From: CTSOIL-112 sp964293815
Lineage (GTDB): Bacteria; Pseudomonadota; Gammaproteobacteria; Burkholderiales; Burkholderiaceae
DNA length: 64,000 nucleotides
Reading direction: 5' to 3'
Assembly: GCA_964293815.1 (NCBI GenBank)
Contig: CAXYYC010000002.1
Span: 78,184 to 142,183 of the forward strand
Positions 17,492 through 26,601 of the stretch are shown here, piece after piece. The position numbers and the translations under genes were made by a program. Below the pieces are notes generated by a model. It had not been told where the DNA came from. It was given only the letters and a program-made list of their open reading frames with translations, and did not search any database. How positions within the stretch are numbered: position 1 is the first letter of the stretch; every line of letters begins with the position of its first letter.

Positions 17492-18841
17492 ATGTCACGT
17501 AAATATTTTGGTACCGATGGCGTGCGCGGCCAAGTCGGCACTGCACCGATCACCCCTGATTTCGTCATGCGACTGGGCTACGCTGCAGGTCTGGTGCTGG
17601 CACATGATGAAGCCGTCAAACCGAGCCAAGGGGTCAAGCCGCGCGTATTGATCGGCAAAGACACCCGTATTTCCGGCTACATGCTCGAAGCCGCGCTCGA
17701 AGCGGGCTTCACCGCTGCTGGCGTAGACGTGTTGCTCACCGGCCCAATGCCCACTCCCGCGATTGCCTACCTCACACGCGCGTGGCGTTTACAAGCGGGC
17801 GTGGTGATTTCCGCCTCGCACAACCCGTATCACGACAACGGCATTAAATTTTTCTCCGCCACTGGCGACAAACTGCCGGATAACAAAGAACGCGAAATCG
17901 AAGCATTGCTGGACGAGCCGATGGGTTGCGTGGACTCCAAACATCTGGGACGCGCCAAACGTCTGGACGACGCGCCCGGACGCTACATCGAGTTTTGTAA
18001 ATCCACCTTCCCATCCGATTTGGATCTGCGTGGGCTGAAAATCGTGGTTGACACTGCCAATGGCGCGGCCTACCACATTGCCGAACACGTTTTGCACGAA
18101 TTGGGCGCGGACGTGATTCCGATGGGCAACAAACCCAACGGCTTTAATATCAACAAAGAAGTCGGCGCGACTGCGCCACGCGCGCTGCGTGCAGCGGTGA
18201 TCGAACACCACGCCGATCTGGGCATTGCGCTCGATGGCGACGCCGACCGACTGGTTATGGTTGATGGGCGTGGTCTCGAATACGATGGCGATCAACTGCT
18301 GTACGCCATCGCCGCCACACAGCACCAAACCACACCCGTTGCAGGCGTGGTCGGTACGCTGATGAGCAATCTCGGGCTGGAAAAAGCCTTTGAAAAACTC
18401 GGCATTGCCTTTGCGCGCGCCAAAGTCGGCGACCGCTATGTACTGGAACAGCTCAAAGAACGCGGTTGGCTCTACGGCGGCGAAAGCTCCGGCCACATTC
18501 TCTGTCTGGACAAACACAGCACCGGTGATGGCATGGTCAGCGCACTGCAAGTGCTCTCAGCCACGCGCCGCAGTGGCAAAACCCTCGCCGAACTGGTCAG
18601 CCCCGTACAAATGTACCCACAAACCATGATTAATGTCAAAATCGTCAAAGGCTTTGACTGGGAAAACCACGCACCGCTGCAAGCCGCGCGCGCACACGCC
18701 GAGCAGGTTTTGGGCGATACCGGTCGTATTCTGATTCGCGCCTCTGGCACAGAACCGCTGGTACGCGTGATGGTTGAGGCACAAGACGCAACGATGGCGC
18801 GTGAGCAAGCGCAGTTGATGGCGGAAAGTTTGAAAGTATGA
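17492..18841 (+). CDS. glmM: Phosphoglucosamine mutase
   Basis: Converts glucosamine-6-phosphate to glucosamine-1-phosphate for UDP-GlcNAc. A 449-residue protein beginning RKYFGTDGVRG. The active-site phosphoserine loop is VVISASHNPYHDNGIKFFS (about 98-116), the metal loop DGDADR is at about 247-252, and the C-terminal phosphate loop is IRASGTEPLVRVMVE. ATG 17492 has AGGA nine bases upstream; the longer open frame before it is unlikely to be used. Confidence 0.97.
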   Translation: MSRKYFGTDGVRGQVGTAPITPDFVMRLGYAAGLVLAHDEAVKPSQGVKPRVLIGKDTRISGYMLEAALEAGFTAAGVDVLLTGPMPTPAIAYLTRAWRLQAGVVISASHNPYHDNGIKFFSATGDKLPDNKEREIEALLDEPMGCVDSKHLGRAKRLDDAPGRYIEFCKSTFPSDLDLRGLKIVVDTANGAAYHIAEHVLHELGADVIPMGNKPNGFNINKEVGATAPRALRAAVIEHHADLGIALDGDADRLVMVDGRGLEYDGDQLLYAIAATQHQTTPVAGVVGTLMSNLGLEKAFEKLGIAFARAKVGDRYVLEQLKERGWLYGGESSGHILCLDKHSTGDGMVSALQVLSATRRSGKTLAELVSPVQMYPQTMINVKIVKGFDWENHAPLQAARAHAEQVLGDTGRILIRASGTEPLVRVMVEAQDATMAREQAQLMAESLKV

Positions 18842-18947
18842 CGCGAATGATCCTCAATTCATCATCTCTGCACCGCACACAATATACGCAACGCGCGTCT
18901 GAATACACGGCTGAACACGCACCTCAATACAATGAAGGCGCGCAGGC

Positions 18948-19463
18948 ATGATGAATCGTTGGAAGCACAAGCTGCCCACGCGTGAAAAAATCTTTGAATC
19001 GCGCCTATTCAAGCCCTTTGCGCGCTGGTTTGACGATGAGCATTTTTGGGCATTTGAGCGTGAATCCATCGCGCGTGCGGTTGCCATTGGCTTGTTTTGC
19101 GGTATGATGCCCACGCCCACGCAATTTGCCTTTGCCTTTTTATTCGCCTACTTGGCGCGCGTTCATCTGCCAGTTGCCTTGTTTTCAACGCTGTACACCA
19201 ATCCGTTGACACTTGTACCGCTGTATATCCTCGCTTATGAAATTGGTTTTTGGCTGCTGCACGGCTCGGAAAAGCACGCCGATTTGGTCATGCCACAGTT
19301 CGGCAATGAACAGTTTTGGCATGATTTTGGTCGCTGGGCGGCTGCTTTTGGCACGCCTTTGGCGGTGGGCGTTTTAATTATGGGCGCCACGTTTGCCGTG
19401 ATCGGCTACTTCACTGTGCAATATTTTTGGCGACGACATGAGCGTAACCATCCGCATGATTGA
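18948..19463 (+). CDS. DUF2062 domain membrane protein
   Basis: A 171-residue inner-membrane protein. It has a basic N-terminus (RWKHKLPTREKI), then the DUF2062 core SIARAVAIGLFCGMMPTPTQFAFAFLFAYLARVHLPVALFSTLYTNPLTLVPLY with two or three membrane helices, and a third helix near the C-terminus. Its biochemical role is not known. It is 106 bases after glmM on the same strand and converges on the DUF445 gene. Confidence 0.85.
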   Translation: MMNRWKHKLPTREKIFESRLFKPFARWFDDEHFWAFERESIARAVAIGLFCGMMPTPTQFAFAFLFAYLARVHLPVALFSTLYTNPLTLVPLYILAYEIGFWLLHGSEKHADLVMPQFGNEQFWHDFGRWAAAFGTPLAVGVLIMGATFAVIGYFTVQYFWRRHERNHPHD

Positions 19464-19474
19464 TGGGGCTTTCG

Positions 19475-20812
19475 TTAGCCCAACCACCCACTCACCAGAT
19501 ACAAAATCAAGCCGATCAAGCCACCAATCAGCGTGCCATTGATGCGGATGTATTGCAGATCATTGCCTATCGCGTTTTCGAGCGCGTCATTGAGCCGCTC
19601 TTTGCTCCATGCGTTTAACTGCGCACTCATCCAGTTGCGGATATTCTCTTGTTGGCTATCGAGCACGCGCGCGCTGATATTGGCGGCGGCATTGGAGAGT
19701 TGCGCTTGGCGTTCGGGCTGTGCCAATTGTTGGCTGATGGCGTCAAATAGGGTCTGCGCGAGGTATTCGACCTGCGCTGTGCGCCCTGCGCTCATGTCGG
19801 TGAGCCATGCATGCACGCGTATCCACAGCCGTGCGAGCCATTCGCGGAACATGGCGTTATTCAATCCAGTTTGGGCATGGCGCTCCAGCCAGTCGTGTAC
19901 CGTTGGGTTTTCGTTCAGTTGGTATTGCCAATTCAGACATTGCGAGGCGAACCAAAGGTGAATCGGGTGATCCGGCTCGGTCAGCACTTTTTGCGCCAAT
20001 GTCGCACCGGCGTTGAGGATTTTTTCGATCAGCCAGTCATCGACCAAATCCATCGCCTGACCGGTGACTTGGGTTTTGAATTTGTCCCACCACGTCGCAT
20101 TTTCCTCAGCCGCTTGTTTGGCCATTTGTTGCAGCCACGGGCGAATACGTTCGACCGCATCATCGGCGGTGCAAAATTGCAGTGTCGCTTGTGCAAAACG
20201 ATTGATCAACCATTGATCGGCGCGCTCGGATTGCGCCCAGCCGACGACTTTGGATGCGCCACGCCCCAGCCGCTCACCCGTGGCGTATTCCCTCAGGGTG
20301 TTTTGTCCCGCCTGTAGCCAAGCATCGGGCGCGGTTTCAGGTAATTTGGCGACAATCGCGCTCAATACCGCTGGCAAACGCTCGGCAATCGCATCGACCG
20401 TGAGATTTTTCTGCGTGTAGTCGGCCACGCGCTGGCCGATTTGCCATTTCAGTGCCTGCTCGGCAATCATCTTGGGTTCGAGAAAGTGCGTGCCGATGAA
20501 ATTCGCCACGCCGCGCGCGAGTTGCGCCTGTTTCGCGGGCAAAATGGCGGTGTGCGGCAGCGGCACGCCCATCGGATGACGGAACAAGGCCACCACGGCG
20601 AACCAATCGGCCATGCCACCGATACACGCCGCTTCGGCAAAGGCTTTGACATAACCGAGCCATGCCCAATCGGGGTGAATCCGTTGTAAATACAGCGTAC
20701 TGAGCCAAATGAGGATGCTCAGCACCAGCAAAGCCACAGCCCATTGGCGCACCGGCGCTCTTTTTACCATTGCATCGCTGAGGGCGTTAAGTTCCTGACT
20801 CATATCATTCAT
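19475..20812 (-). CDS. DUF445 family membrane protein
   Basis: A 445-residue protein. One N-terminal helix (AVALLVLSILIWLSTLYL) is followed by the DUF445 signature AFAEAACIGGMADWFAVVALFRHPMGVPLPHTAILPAKQAQLARGVANFIGTHFL, a long helical middle, and a C-terminal membrane helix (NGTLIGGLIGLILYLVSGWL). The family function is unknown. The ATG at 20812 follows the lnt stop almost directly, so it is likely coupled to lnt. Confidence 0.88.
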   Translation of the reverse strand: MNDMSQELNALSDAMVKRAPVRQWAVALLVLSILIWLSTLYLQRIHPDWAWLGYVKAFAEAACIGGMADWFAVVALFRHPMGVPLPHTAILPAKQAQLARGVANFIGTHFLEPKMIAEQALKWQIGQRVADYTQKNLTVDAIAERLPAVLSAIVAKLPETAPDAWLQAGQNTLREYATGERLGRGASKVVGWAQSERADQWLINRFAQATLQFCTADDAVERIRPWLQQMAKQAAEENATWWDKFKTQVTGQAMDLVDDWLIEKILNAGATLAQKVLTEPDHPIHLWFASQCLNWQYQLNENPTVHDWLERHAQTGLNNAMFREWLARLWIRVHAWLTDMSAGRTAQVEYLAQTLFDAISQQLAQPERQAQLSNAAANISARVLDSQQENIRNWMSAQLNAWSKERLNDALENAIGNDLQYIRINGTLIGGLIGLILYLVSGWLG

Positions 20813-20813
20813 A

Positions 20814-22400
20814 TCATTTGAAATGAAACTCGGCGGCACTGCGGCGTTGGCGCAGTTTTCCCCAATACAACCAACCACCAAACACAATCAGCAGGAGAAA
20901 CAGCGGCACATTACGCCACGCAATAAACGGCGTTTGCCCGTCATACGGCTGCACCGACCAATTGCCCACCGCTTCTTTCTGCGCAGGCAAATCCTGCGCC
21001 ACCACGCCATCCGGCGTGATGTACGCGGAAATTCCCGTGTTGGTCGCGACGATCATTGGCCGCGCCAATTCCATCGCGCGCGCCTGCGACATCGCGAGGA
21101 ACTGCACATGCGCAGGACTGGTGCGCGCATCACCGAACCAGCCGAGATTGGTCAAATTGACCCAGATATTCGGCGCATTATCACCATGATGCCACGCCGC
21201 CAACTCCTCGCCAAACACATTTTCATAACAAATATTCGCCGCTACTTTGAGCACACCACCATCCGTTTGTAACGTAAATGGCGCACGCGACTGACCGTAG
21301 CCATAGCCGCCGAGCGGAATATTCATCGCATCGACAAACCACTGAAAGCCCCACGGAATCATTTCGCCGAACGGTAACAAATGAATTTTGTCGTAACGCG
21401 CCGGATCGAATGCATCCTGATTCGCATCCAGCCACAGACCGCTGTTGAAATACTGCGTGCCCTCAATCCCCACGCCGCCGAGCAATACCGCGCGGTTTTG
21501 CCCCGCCGCTTTGGACTGATTCAACGCATTCTGCACCGCCTGTACGCCCTGCTCTGGCACTTGAGTCCACGGGTACGGCAATACTGTCTCAGGAAAAATC
21601 GTCAACTGCGCGGTGCTATTGATCGCACCCATCAGCGTCGTGCGCGTGGTGCGCGCGATTTCCTCGCTGTCAAACTTAATCGTCTGCGCCACATTCGGCT
21701 GAAACACCCGCACCGACACCGGCGTCTGAATCGGCTTGCCCCAATTCACACCCTGCGCAACCAAACCAAGTACCGCCACCGCCGCCACGCTCAAACCGGC
21801 AAACACCCATGAGCGCATTGAAAACTGCCTCTGCTTCGCCCGCAAACTCACCCACAGCAGCGCCAAACCGCCCGACAGCATCGCCGCCAGCGCACTCACA
21901 CCATACGCGCCGACCACGGGAAAAAAGCCCTTGAGCAAAAGATTATCCACCTGCGCATAACCAGTCATCAACCACGGAAAACCACCAAACACATAACCGC
22001 GTGCCAATTCCGCCGCCAACCACAGCATCGGCCAAGCGACCAGATAATCCGATGCCTTGCGCTGACTAAAAAAACGCCACCACAACCACGCCGCCAACGC
22101 ATAATAGCTCGCCAAATAACACGACAAACCAACAATCGCCAACGCCGACAGCGCCGTTGGCAAACCGCCGATGTCATGCATACTGAAATGCAGCCAATAC
22201 AGCCCCGACACCAGCCACGCCAGCGCAAAGGCAAACATCTGCCGCGCCGGTCGATGCTCGGCTTTCGCCGTTGCCACCACCGCCCACGCCAAACTCAAAA
22301 CCAAAATCTGCAAGCCACCCGACGGCCACAACGAAAATGCCTGAGCGTGCGCCACGCCCAGACACATCATCAATAAATACAATAACCAACGCTGTTTCAT
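20814..22400 (-). CDS. lnt: Apolipoprotein N-acyltransferase
   Basis: Adds the third acyl chain to lipoproteins in the inner membrane. A 528-residue protein with an N-terminal bundle of about six to eight membrane helices and a periplasmic nitrilase domain. The catalytic triad fits Glu in TIFPETVLPY, Lys in YDKIHLLPFGEMIPWG and Cys in ANICYENVFGEEL. ATG 22400 has AAAGGATGGT upstream. The neighbour roles fit, since bamD and the 6198 lipoprotein in this window are potential clients. Confidence 0.95.
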   Translation of the reverse strand: MKQRWLLYLLMMCLGVAHAQAFSLWPSGGLQILVLSLAWAVVATAKAEHRPARQMFAFALAWLVSGLYWLHFSMHDIGGLPTALSALAIVGLSCYLASYYALAAWLWWRFFSQRKASDYLVAWPMLWLAAELARGYVFGGFPWLMTGYAQVDNLLLKGFFPVVGAYGVSALAAMLSGGLALLWVSLRAKQRQFSMRSWVFAGLSVAAVAVLGLVAQGVNWGKPIQTPVSVRVFQPNVAQTIKFDSEEIARTTRTTLMGAINSTAQLTIFPETVLPYPWTQVPEQGVQAVQNALNQSKAAGQNRAVLLGGVGIEGTQYFNSGLWLDANQDAFDPARYDKIHLLPFGEMIPWGFQWFVDAMNIPLGGYGYGQSRAPFTLQTDGGVLKVAANICYENVFGEELAAWHHGDNAPNIWVNLTNLGWFGDARTSPAHVQFLAMSQARAMELARPMIVATNTGISAYITPDGVVAQDLPAQKEAVGNWSVQPYDGQTPFIAWRNVPLFLLLIVFGGWLYWGKLRQRRSAAEFHFK

Positions 22401-22456
22401 ACCATCCTTTCGCCTGCGCGGCGATATTTGGTTTGACATCAATCCCGTCTGAACCT

Positions 22457-22541
22457 GTAGGTCGGATACTTGTATCCGACAGAAATAGGTTTAATCAATA
22501 ACCTGCCGAACATTCGTCGGATATAAATATCCGACCTACGG
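22457..22541. repeat. Palindromic pair of GTAGGTCGGATA-type hairpins
   Basis: GTAGGTCGGATAC...GTATCCGAC (22457-22480) is a hairpin, and GTCGGATATAAATATCCGACCTAC (22516-22539) is an inverted copy. Between them AGGTT...AACCT forms a small stem, so the whole segment can fold as one cruciform. Dispersed GTCGGAT...ATCCGAC hairpins occur in many bacterial genomes as small extragenic repeats. It lies upstream of lnt and after pgeF. Confidence 0.8.
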
Positions 22542-22574
22542 ATTTCGTCAACTATTAATATCCAACAATACCAC

Positions 22575-23405
22575 TCATTCCAACCAAATCAAACTCGCCA
22601 TGCGCCCCGTCACGCCATCGCGCCGATAGGAGTAGAACTGTTGCGCATCATCAACTGTACACAGCCCGCCGCCACTGATCTGCTCGGCGCGTAATCCGGC
22701 ACATTGTAGCCGTTGTCGCGCGAGTGCGTAGATGTCGGCGAGGTATTTTTGTGCATCTTTGCCCGCGCTGCTCCGTGCGACAAAGCACGCGGCGGTCTGC
22801 TCGGCTGTGATGCCCAATTTCAATCCTTCGGCGATGAACTGCGCTCGCACTTCGGCGCCAACTTCAAACTGTTCCGCGCCAATCGCTGCACCCAGCCAAA
22901 CGATGATTTCGTCGCTCACTGCGCCCGCATCCCGCATCGCCGCGACGGTTTGCTCCAAAATACCGCTGACCAAACTGCGCCAACCGGCGTGCGCGCCCGC
23001 AACCATATTGCCCGCGCGCGTGGTGAACAGCACCGGCAGGCAATCCGCCGTCATAATCACGCCCACTTGATTCGGCTCGGTCAACAGCACGGCGTCGGCT
23101 TCGGGACAACCCTCTTCGATACGCCGCGCAATCGCGACGCCATGCGTTTGATTCAACCACAACGGCTCGCTCGGTAGAATCTGACGCAGCAATTGTCGGT
23201 TGTGCATCACCACCTCGGGCATATCGCCAACGTGGGTAGCGAGATTAAAACCATGTTCTCCCTGCGCGCCACCATACACGCCCGAACTCGCACCGATTTG
23301 CCCATCTATAACGGTCAAGCGCGTGGTCATCAGTCCATGCACATTGGCTGGAGCTGACCAATCGGGCAACAATACATGCTGCACGCGGGTGTGCCAACTA
23401 TTCAT
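22575..23405 (-). CDS. pgeF: Peptidoglycan editing factor PgeF (YfiH/laccase-domain family)
   Basis: A 276-residue protein of the family formerly called polyphenol oxidase. The metal-site motifs are LNQTHGVAIA (His), MTADCLPVLF (Cys) and GAHAGWRSLV (His). PgeF removes wrongly incorporated L-Ser from muropeptide precursors in E. coli; family members also act on purine nucleosides. The start lies inside the rluD 3' end (8-base overlap), which matches the common rluD-pgeF order. Confidence 0.92.
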   Translation of the reverse strand: MNSWHTRVQHVLLPDWSAPANVHGLMTTRLTVIDGQIGASSGVYGGAQGEHGFNLATHVGDMPEVVMHNRQLLRQILPSEPLWLNQTHGVAIARRIEEGCPEADAVLLTEPNQVGVIMTADCLPVLFTTRAGNMVAGAHAGWRSLVSGILEQTVAAMRDAGAVSDEIIVWLGAAIGAEQFEVGAEVRAQFIAEGLKLGITAEQTAACFVARSSAGKDAQKYLADIYALARQRLQCAGLRAEQISGGGLCTVDDAQQFYSYRRDGVTGRMASLIWLE

Positions 23406-24528
23406 CGAGCAAAACCTCCATCTGCATATCCGGCTCAGGCAGTGGCAATTCGGCCACGCCCATCGCGGCGAGTAACTCCGTCATATCGTCGGGCAACGGG
23501 CATTGCCAGCTCATGTATGCGCCGCTGCGCGGGTGGATTAGTCCGAGCTGATAGGCGTGTAGCGCCTGCCGTTTAAAATCCAATTCGCCCGCCGAACCTT
23601 TGAGGATGCTGCTGCGCGCGCCACGTTTTTCGCCGTACAAAGGATCGCCAATCAGCGGATGACCGATGTGCTGCATGTGGACGCGAATTTGATGCGTGCG
23701 TCCCGTATCGAGTTGGCAAACAGCAATCGAATAAGGTTTTTGCAAATAGCTCCAAAAACCCAGACTTTGGTAATGCGTGCGCGCCGGTTTGCCGCTTTGC
23801 CCGACCAGAACCGCCATTTTCAGCCGATCTTGCGGATTACGGCCAATGCCCGCGTCCACCGTGCCGAATGCGTCCAATTCACCTTGTACAATGGCAAGGT
23901 AGCGGCGTTTGACCGTGCGCGCTTGCAATTGACGCACCAGTTCGGTCTGCGCCTGCACGGTTTTTGCCACGACCATCAGGCCGGAAGTTTCTTTGTCCAA
24001 ACGATGCACGATACCGGCGCGCGGCACTTGCGAGATATTCGGGTAGGCGAACAGCAGACCGTTGAGCAAAGTACCTTCCCAATTGCCACTGCCCGGATGC
24101 ACGACCAATCCGGCGGGTTTGTTGATGACCAAAATATCATCGTCCTCGTACACCACGTCCAGCGCGATTTCCTGCGGCGTGTAGGCCTTCATCTCGTCCG
24201 AGGCCTGCGGTTGCACATTCAGTACATCATGTGTGTATACAATCCGCCGCGGGGATAATTCGACGGCGCCATTGCACATGACTTGTCCGTCTTTGAGCCA
24301 TTTTTGCAGGCGCGAGCGGGAAAATTCGGGCAACAGCAGTGCCAATGCGGCGTCCAGCCGCTTGCCACTAGCCGAGTCGTCCACGGTGAGGGCAATGGGA
24401 TCCAAATTGATAGAAATGGCGGGATTTAATGCCACATCCTCATCCCATGCGCTATAATCGTCTCCCAAGTCGTTGTTCAACTCGTTATACTGCGTGTCTA
24501 CCAGTTTACCTACAGAAGGTTTTGTCAT
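23398..24528 (-). CDS. rluD: 23S rRNA pseudouridine synthase RluD
   Basis: Makes pseudouridines in helix 69 of 23S rRNA. An S4 RNA-binding domain (about 62-110; RLDAALALLLPEFSRSRLQKWLKDG) is followed by the synthase domain with the catalytic Asp in HRLDKETSGLMVV and with GRTHQIRVHM. The start at 24528 gives 376 residues including an acidic, poorly conserved N-terminus of about 55. It overlaps the bamD start codon on the other strand. A later start cannot be excluded. The rluD-bamD divergent arrangement with pgeF after rluD is typical of betaproteobacteria. Confidence 0.93.
   Translation of the reverse strand: MTKPSVGKLVDTQYNELNNDLGDDYSAWDEDVALNPAISINLDPIALTVDDSASGKRLDAALALLLPEFSRSRLQKWLKDGQVMCNGAVELSPRRIVYTHDVLNVQPQASDEMKAYTPQEIALDVVYEDDDILVINKPAGLVVHPGSGNWEGTLLNGLLFAYPNISQVPRAGIVHRLDKETSGLMVVAKTVQAQTELVRQLQARTVKRRYLAIVQGELDAFGTVDAGIGRNPQDRLKMAVLVGQSGKPARTHYQSLGFWSYLQKPYSIAVCQLDTGRTHQIRVHMQHIGHPLIGDPLYGEKRGARSSILKGSAGELDFKRQALHAYQLGLIHPRSGAYMSWQCPLPDDMTELLAAMGVAELPLPEPDMQMEVLLDE
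24453..24458 (+). promoter_or_regulatory. Candidate -10 box for bamD inside rluD
   Basis: A TATAAT hexamer on the plus strand lies about 70 bases before the bamD start and within the 5' coding part of the divergent rluD. Because the two start codons overlap, any bamD promoter must lie inside rluD. The -35 match is weak. Confidence 0.4.
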
Positions 24529-25423
24529 GATGTTAACTATCCAAAAAAATTTGATGTGGTCATTTACGCGCCTGTTGGCTTTATTTGCGCTCGCTTTTAG
24601 CCTGTTGACCGGCTGCGCCACCAAGGAGAAAAACGAATTCGCCGGCTGGAGCGTCGATCGACTCTATACCGAGGGGCGTGATCAAATGATTGCCGGTGAT
24701 TATACCCGTGCCGCGCAAGTCTTAGAAGCAACGATTGCACAATATCCATTCTCGGCACAGGCGACCCAAGCACAATTGGAACTGCCCTATGTCTACTGGA
24801 AAGACGAAAACAAGACCAAAGCACTGGCTGCGGCTGATCGCTTCATCACGCTGAACGGCTCGCATCCGAAGCTGGACTATATGTATTACCTCAAAGGCAT
24901 TATCAATTACAACCAAAACACCGGTTTTCTCAAAGCCTTGATTACCAAAGATGTCAGCGGCGCACGCGATCCGAAAGCCGCCTCCGAAGCCTTTGAATCA
25001 TTCAAAACTTTGGTCACCAAATTCCCCGGCAGTCGCTACGCCCCCGATGCGCGTAAACGCATGATCGAAGTGGTTGACACCTTGGCACGTCAAGAATTGG
25101 CCGTAGCGCGTTACTACTATGACCGCGATGCGTACTTGGCCGCGATCAACCGCGCACAAAGCGTATTGCAAAACTTCGACGGCACACCCGCCGTTGAACC
25201 GGCGCTGATCATCATTGCCAATTCCTACGATGCGCTGAAAATGCCGGAAATGCGTGACGACACGCTCAACGTGTTGCACAGCAATTTCCCGAACTCGACC
25301 GGCAAACTTGACGCCGCGCGCCAATCAAGCTGGAAATTCTGGAAAAAATCCAACAAAGCACCCGTTCCAAACGCCGCTCCAGCCAAAGAACTGGCGCCGG
25401 CAGACGTACCGAAACCTGAATAA
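24527..25423 (+). CDS. bamD: Outer membrane protein assembly factor BamD (lipoprotein)
   Basis: A 298-residue lipoprotein component of the BAM complex, which inserts beta-barrels such as BtuB. The signal ends with LLTGC (lipobox, Cys near residue 30). The TPR-like repeats then begin (VDRLYTEGRDQMIAGDYTRAAQVLEATIAQYPFS and SRYAPDARKRMIEVVDTLARQELAVARYYYDRDAYLAAINRAQSVL), and the C-terminal tail is Pro/Ala-rich. AGAAGG lies upstream of ATG 24527; an upstream frame is open but not needed. Confidence 0.95.
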   Translation: MMLTIQKNLMWSFTRLLALFALAFSLLTGCATKEKNEFAGWSVDRLYTEGRDQMIAGDYTRAAQVLEATIAQYPFSAQATQAQLELPYVYWKDENKTKALAAADRFITLNGSHPKLDYMYYLKGIINYNQNTGFLKALITKDVSGARDPKAASEAFESFKTLVTKFPGSRYAPDARKRMIEVVDTLARQELAVARYYYDRDAYLAAINRAQSVLQNFDGTPAVEPALIIIANSYDALKMPEMRDDTLNVLHSNFPNSTGKLDAARQSSWKFWKKSNKAPVPNAAPAKELAPADVPKPE

Positions 25424-25435
25424 TCCGCTCATATT

Positions 25436-26299
25436 ATGATCGCCCACGACCGCTTCCCCGCATCCCCCGCACAAGGCACAGCACGATTCAACATCGTGCT
25501 GGTACACGGCATGATGGAGCACGGCGGGCGCTATCATGACTTTGCCCGTCATCTAGCGCAACACGGTGGCAACGTCATCACATTTGACCTGCGCGGTCAC
25601 GGCCAGCACCTCAAGGCAGGCCAACTCGGTGATTTTGGCGATCCGATTGAAGGTGGCGCGGCGCGAATCTTCAGCGACATCGAGCAATTATTCGCCTCAT
25701 TCAACAACAACCTGCCCAATATCCTGTTTGGTCACAGCATGGGCTCGACCATCGCCCTGCGCTACGCGCAGACGCACAGTGGCCTGCGGCAGATCATACT
25801 CTCCGCCATTCCGACCAATCCGCCGTGGTTGCTCAGTACCGGCTATCGTCTGGCAAAATGGGAAGCGCGTCTGCGCCCGACCAAGCCGTCGGTATTCATG
25901 AGCTCGTTCACACAATTTAACCGCCAATTCAAACCCAATCGCACCGAATTTGACTGGCTCAGTTTGGATGAAGGTAATATCGCACGCTACATCGACGACC
26001 CATTGTGCGGCCAGCCCATCGCGCCGCGTTACTATGTCGAGATGTTTGACTTTATGCGCCATGTGTTTCGCACCAAAGAATTGGCAAAAATCGACAAAAA
26101 AACCGCCATTCTCATGGTCTGGGGCGCCGATGATCCCGTCACACAGATGGGTAAAGGCCCGCGTGCGCTACTGCCGCGCCTGCACAAACTTGGTTTGGCC
26201 ACCGCGCAAGTTGAATACCCGAAACTGCGCCACGAAATTCTCAATGAAGCCAATCGCGCGCAGGTTTTCGACGACATCACCCGTCTAATTCAGGCTTAA
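25436..26299 (+). CDS. Alpha/beta hydrolase, monoacylglycerol lipase-like
   Basis: A 287-residue serine hydrolase. VLVHGMMEHGGRY carries the oxyanion His-Gly, FDLRGHGQH follows, the nucleophile elbow is GHSMGS (about 99-104), the likely acid is in WGADDPVT and the catalytic His is in LRHEILNE. The pattern is that of the lysophospholipase/monoacylglycerol lipase group (PldB-like). It starts 12 bases after bamD and may share its transcript. The true substrate is unknown. Confidence 0.85.
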   Translation: MIAHDRFPASPAQGTARFNIVLVHGMMEHGGRYHDFARHLAQHGGNVITFDLRGHGQHLKAGQLGDFGDPIEGGAARIFSDIEQLFASFNNNLPNILFGHSMGSTIALRYAQTHSGLRQIILSAIPTNPPWLLSTGYRLAKWEARLRPTKPSVFMSSFTQFNRQFKPNRTEFDWLSLDEGNIARYIDDPLCGQPIAPRYYVEMFDFMRHVFRTKELAKIDKKTAILMVWGADDPVTQMGKGPRALLPRLHKLGLATAQVEYPKLRHEILNEANRAQVFDDITRLIQA

Positions 26300-26307
26300 A
26301 TACACCT

Positions 26308-26601
26308 ATGTCTACATGTATTGTTTTGCACTCATCAATTACATACACTGATGAGCGAGTATCTCTACTCAAAAATTTATTATTAAAAAAACCAGATTTA
26401 TTCTGTGTTACTGGTGTTGATTGCCAAAATTGGGAAGAAGCTATGGATTGGGTATACATTGAAAGCACCCCGATTGACTCTGACTTAGTGATGAGCACAA
26501 CCTCACATCCTGATGAAACTTTGGAGGATGTTATTGCATTTGCTACGCAATGGTGTGATTTGAGAAAATTGCCACGAGAAATAAGTATTATTCATGTCTA
26601 A
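26308..26601 (+). CDS. Hypothetical 97-residue protein
   Basis: I do not recognise this gene. The 97 residues start MSTCIVLHSSITYTDE and are mixed alpha/beta in character, with no signal or membrane segment. Cysteines occur at CVTGVDCQNWEEAMDWVY. The DNA is clearly more AT-rich than its neighbours, which suggests recent acquisition. It starts eight bases after the hydrolase stop and overlaps the GFA gene by eight bases, so it is probably translated from the same transcript. Confidence 0.65.
   Translation: MSTCIVLHSSITYTDERVSLLKNLLLKKPDLFCVTGVDCQNWEEAMDWVYIESTPIDSDLVMSTTSHPDETLEDVIAFATQWCDLRKLPREISIIHV

Noticed and set aside
17789..18550. 253-codon frame antisense to glmM
   Set aside because: The plus-strand glmM has all catalytic motifs in this interval, so the antisense frame is a shadow.
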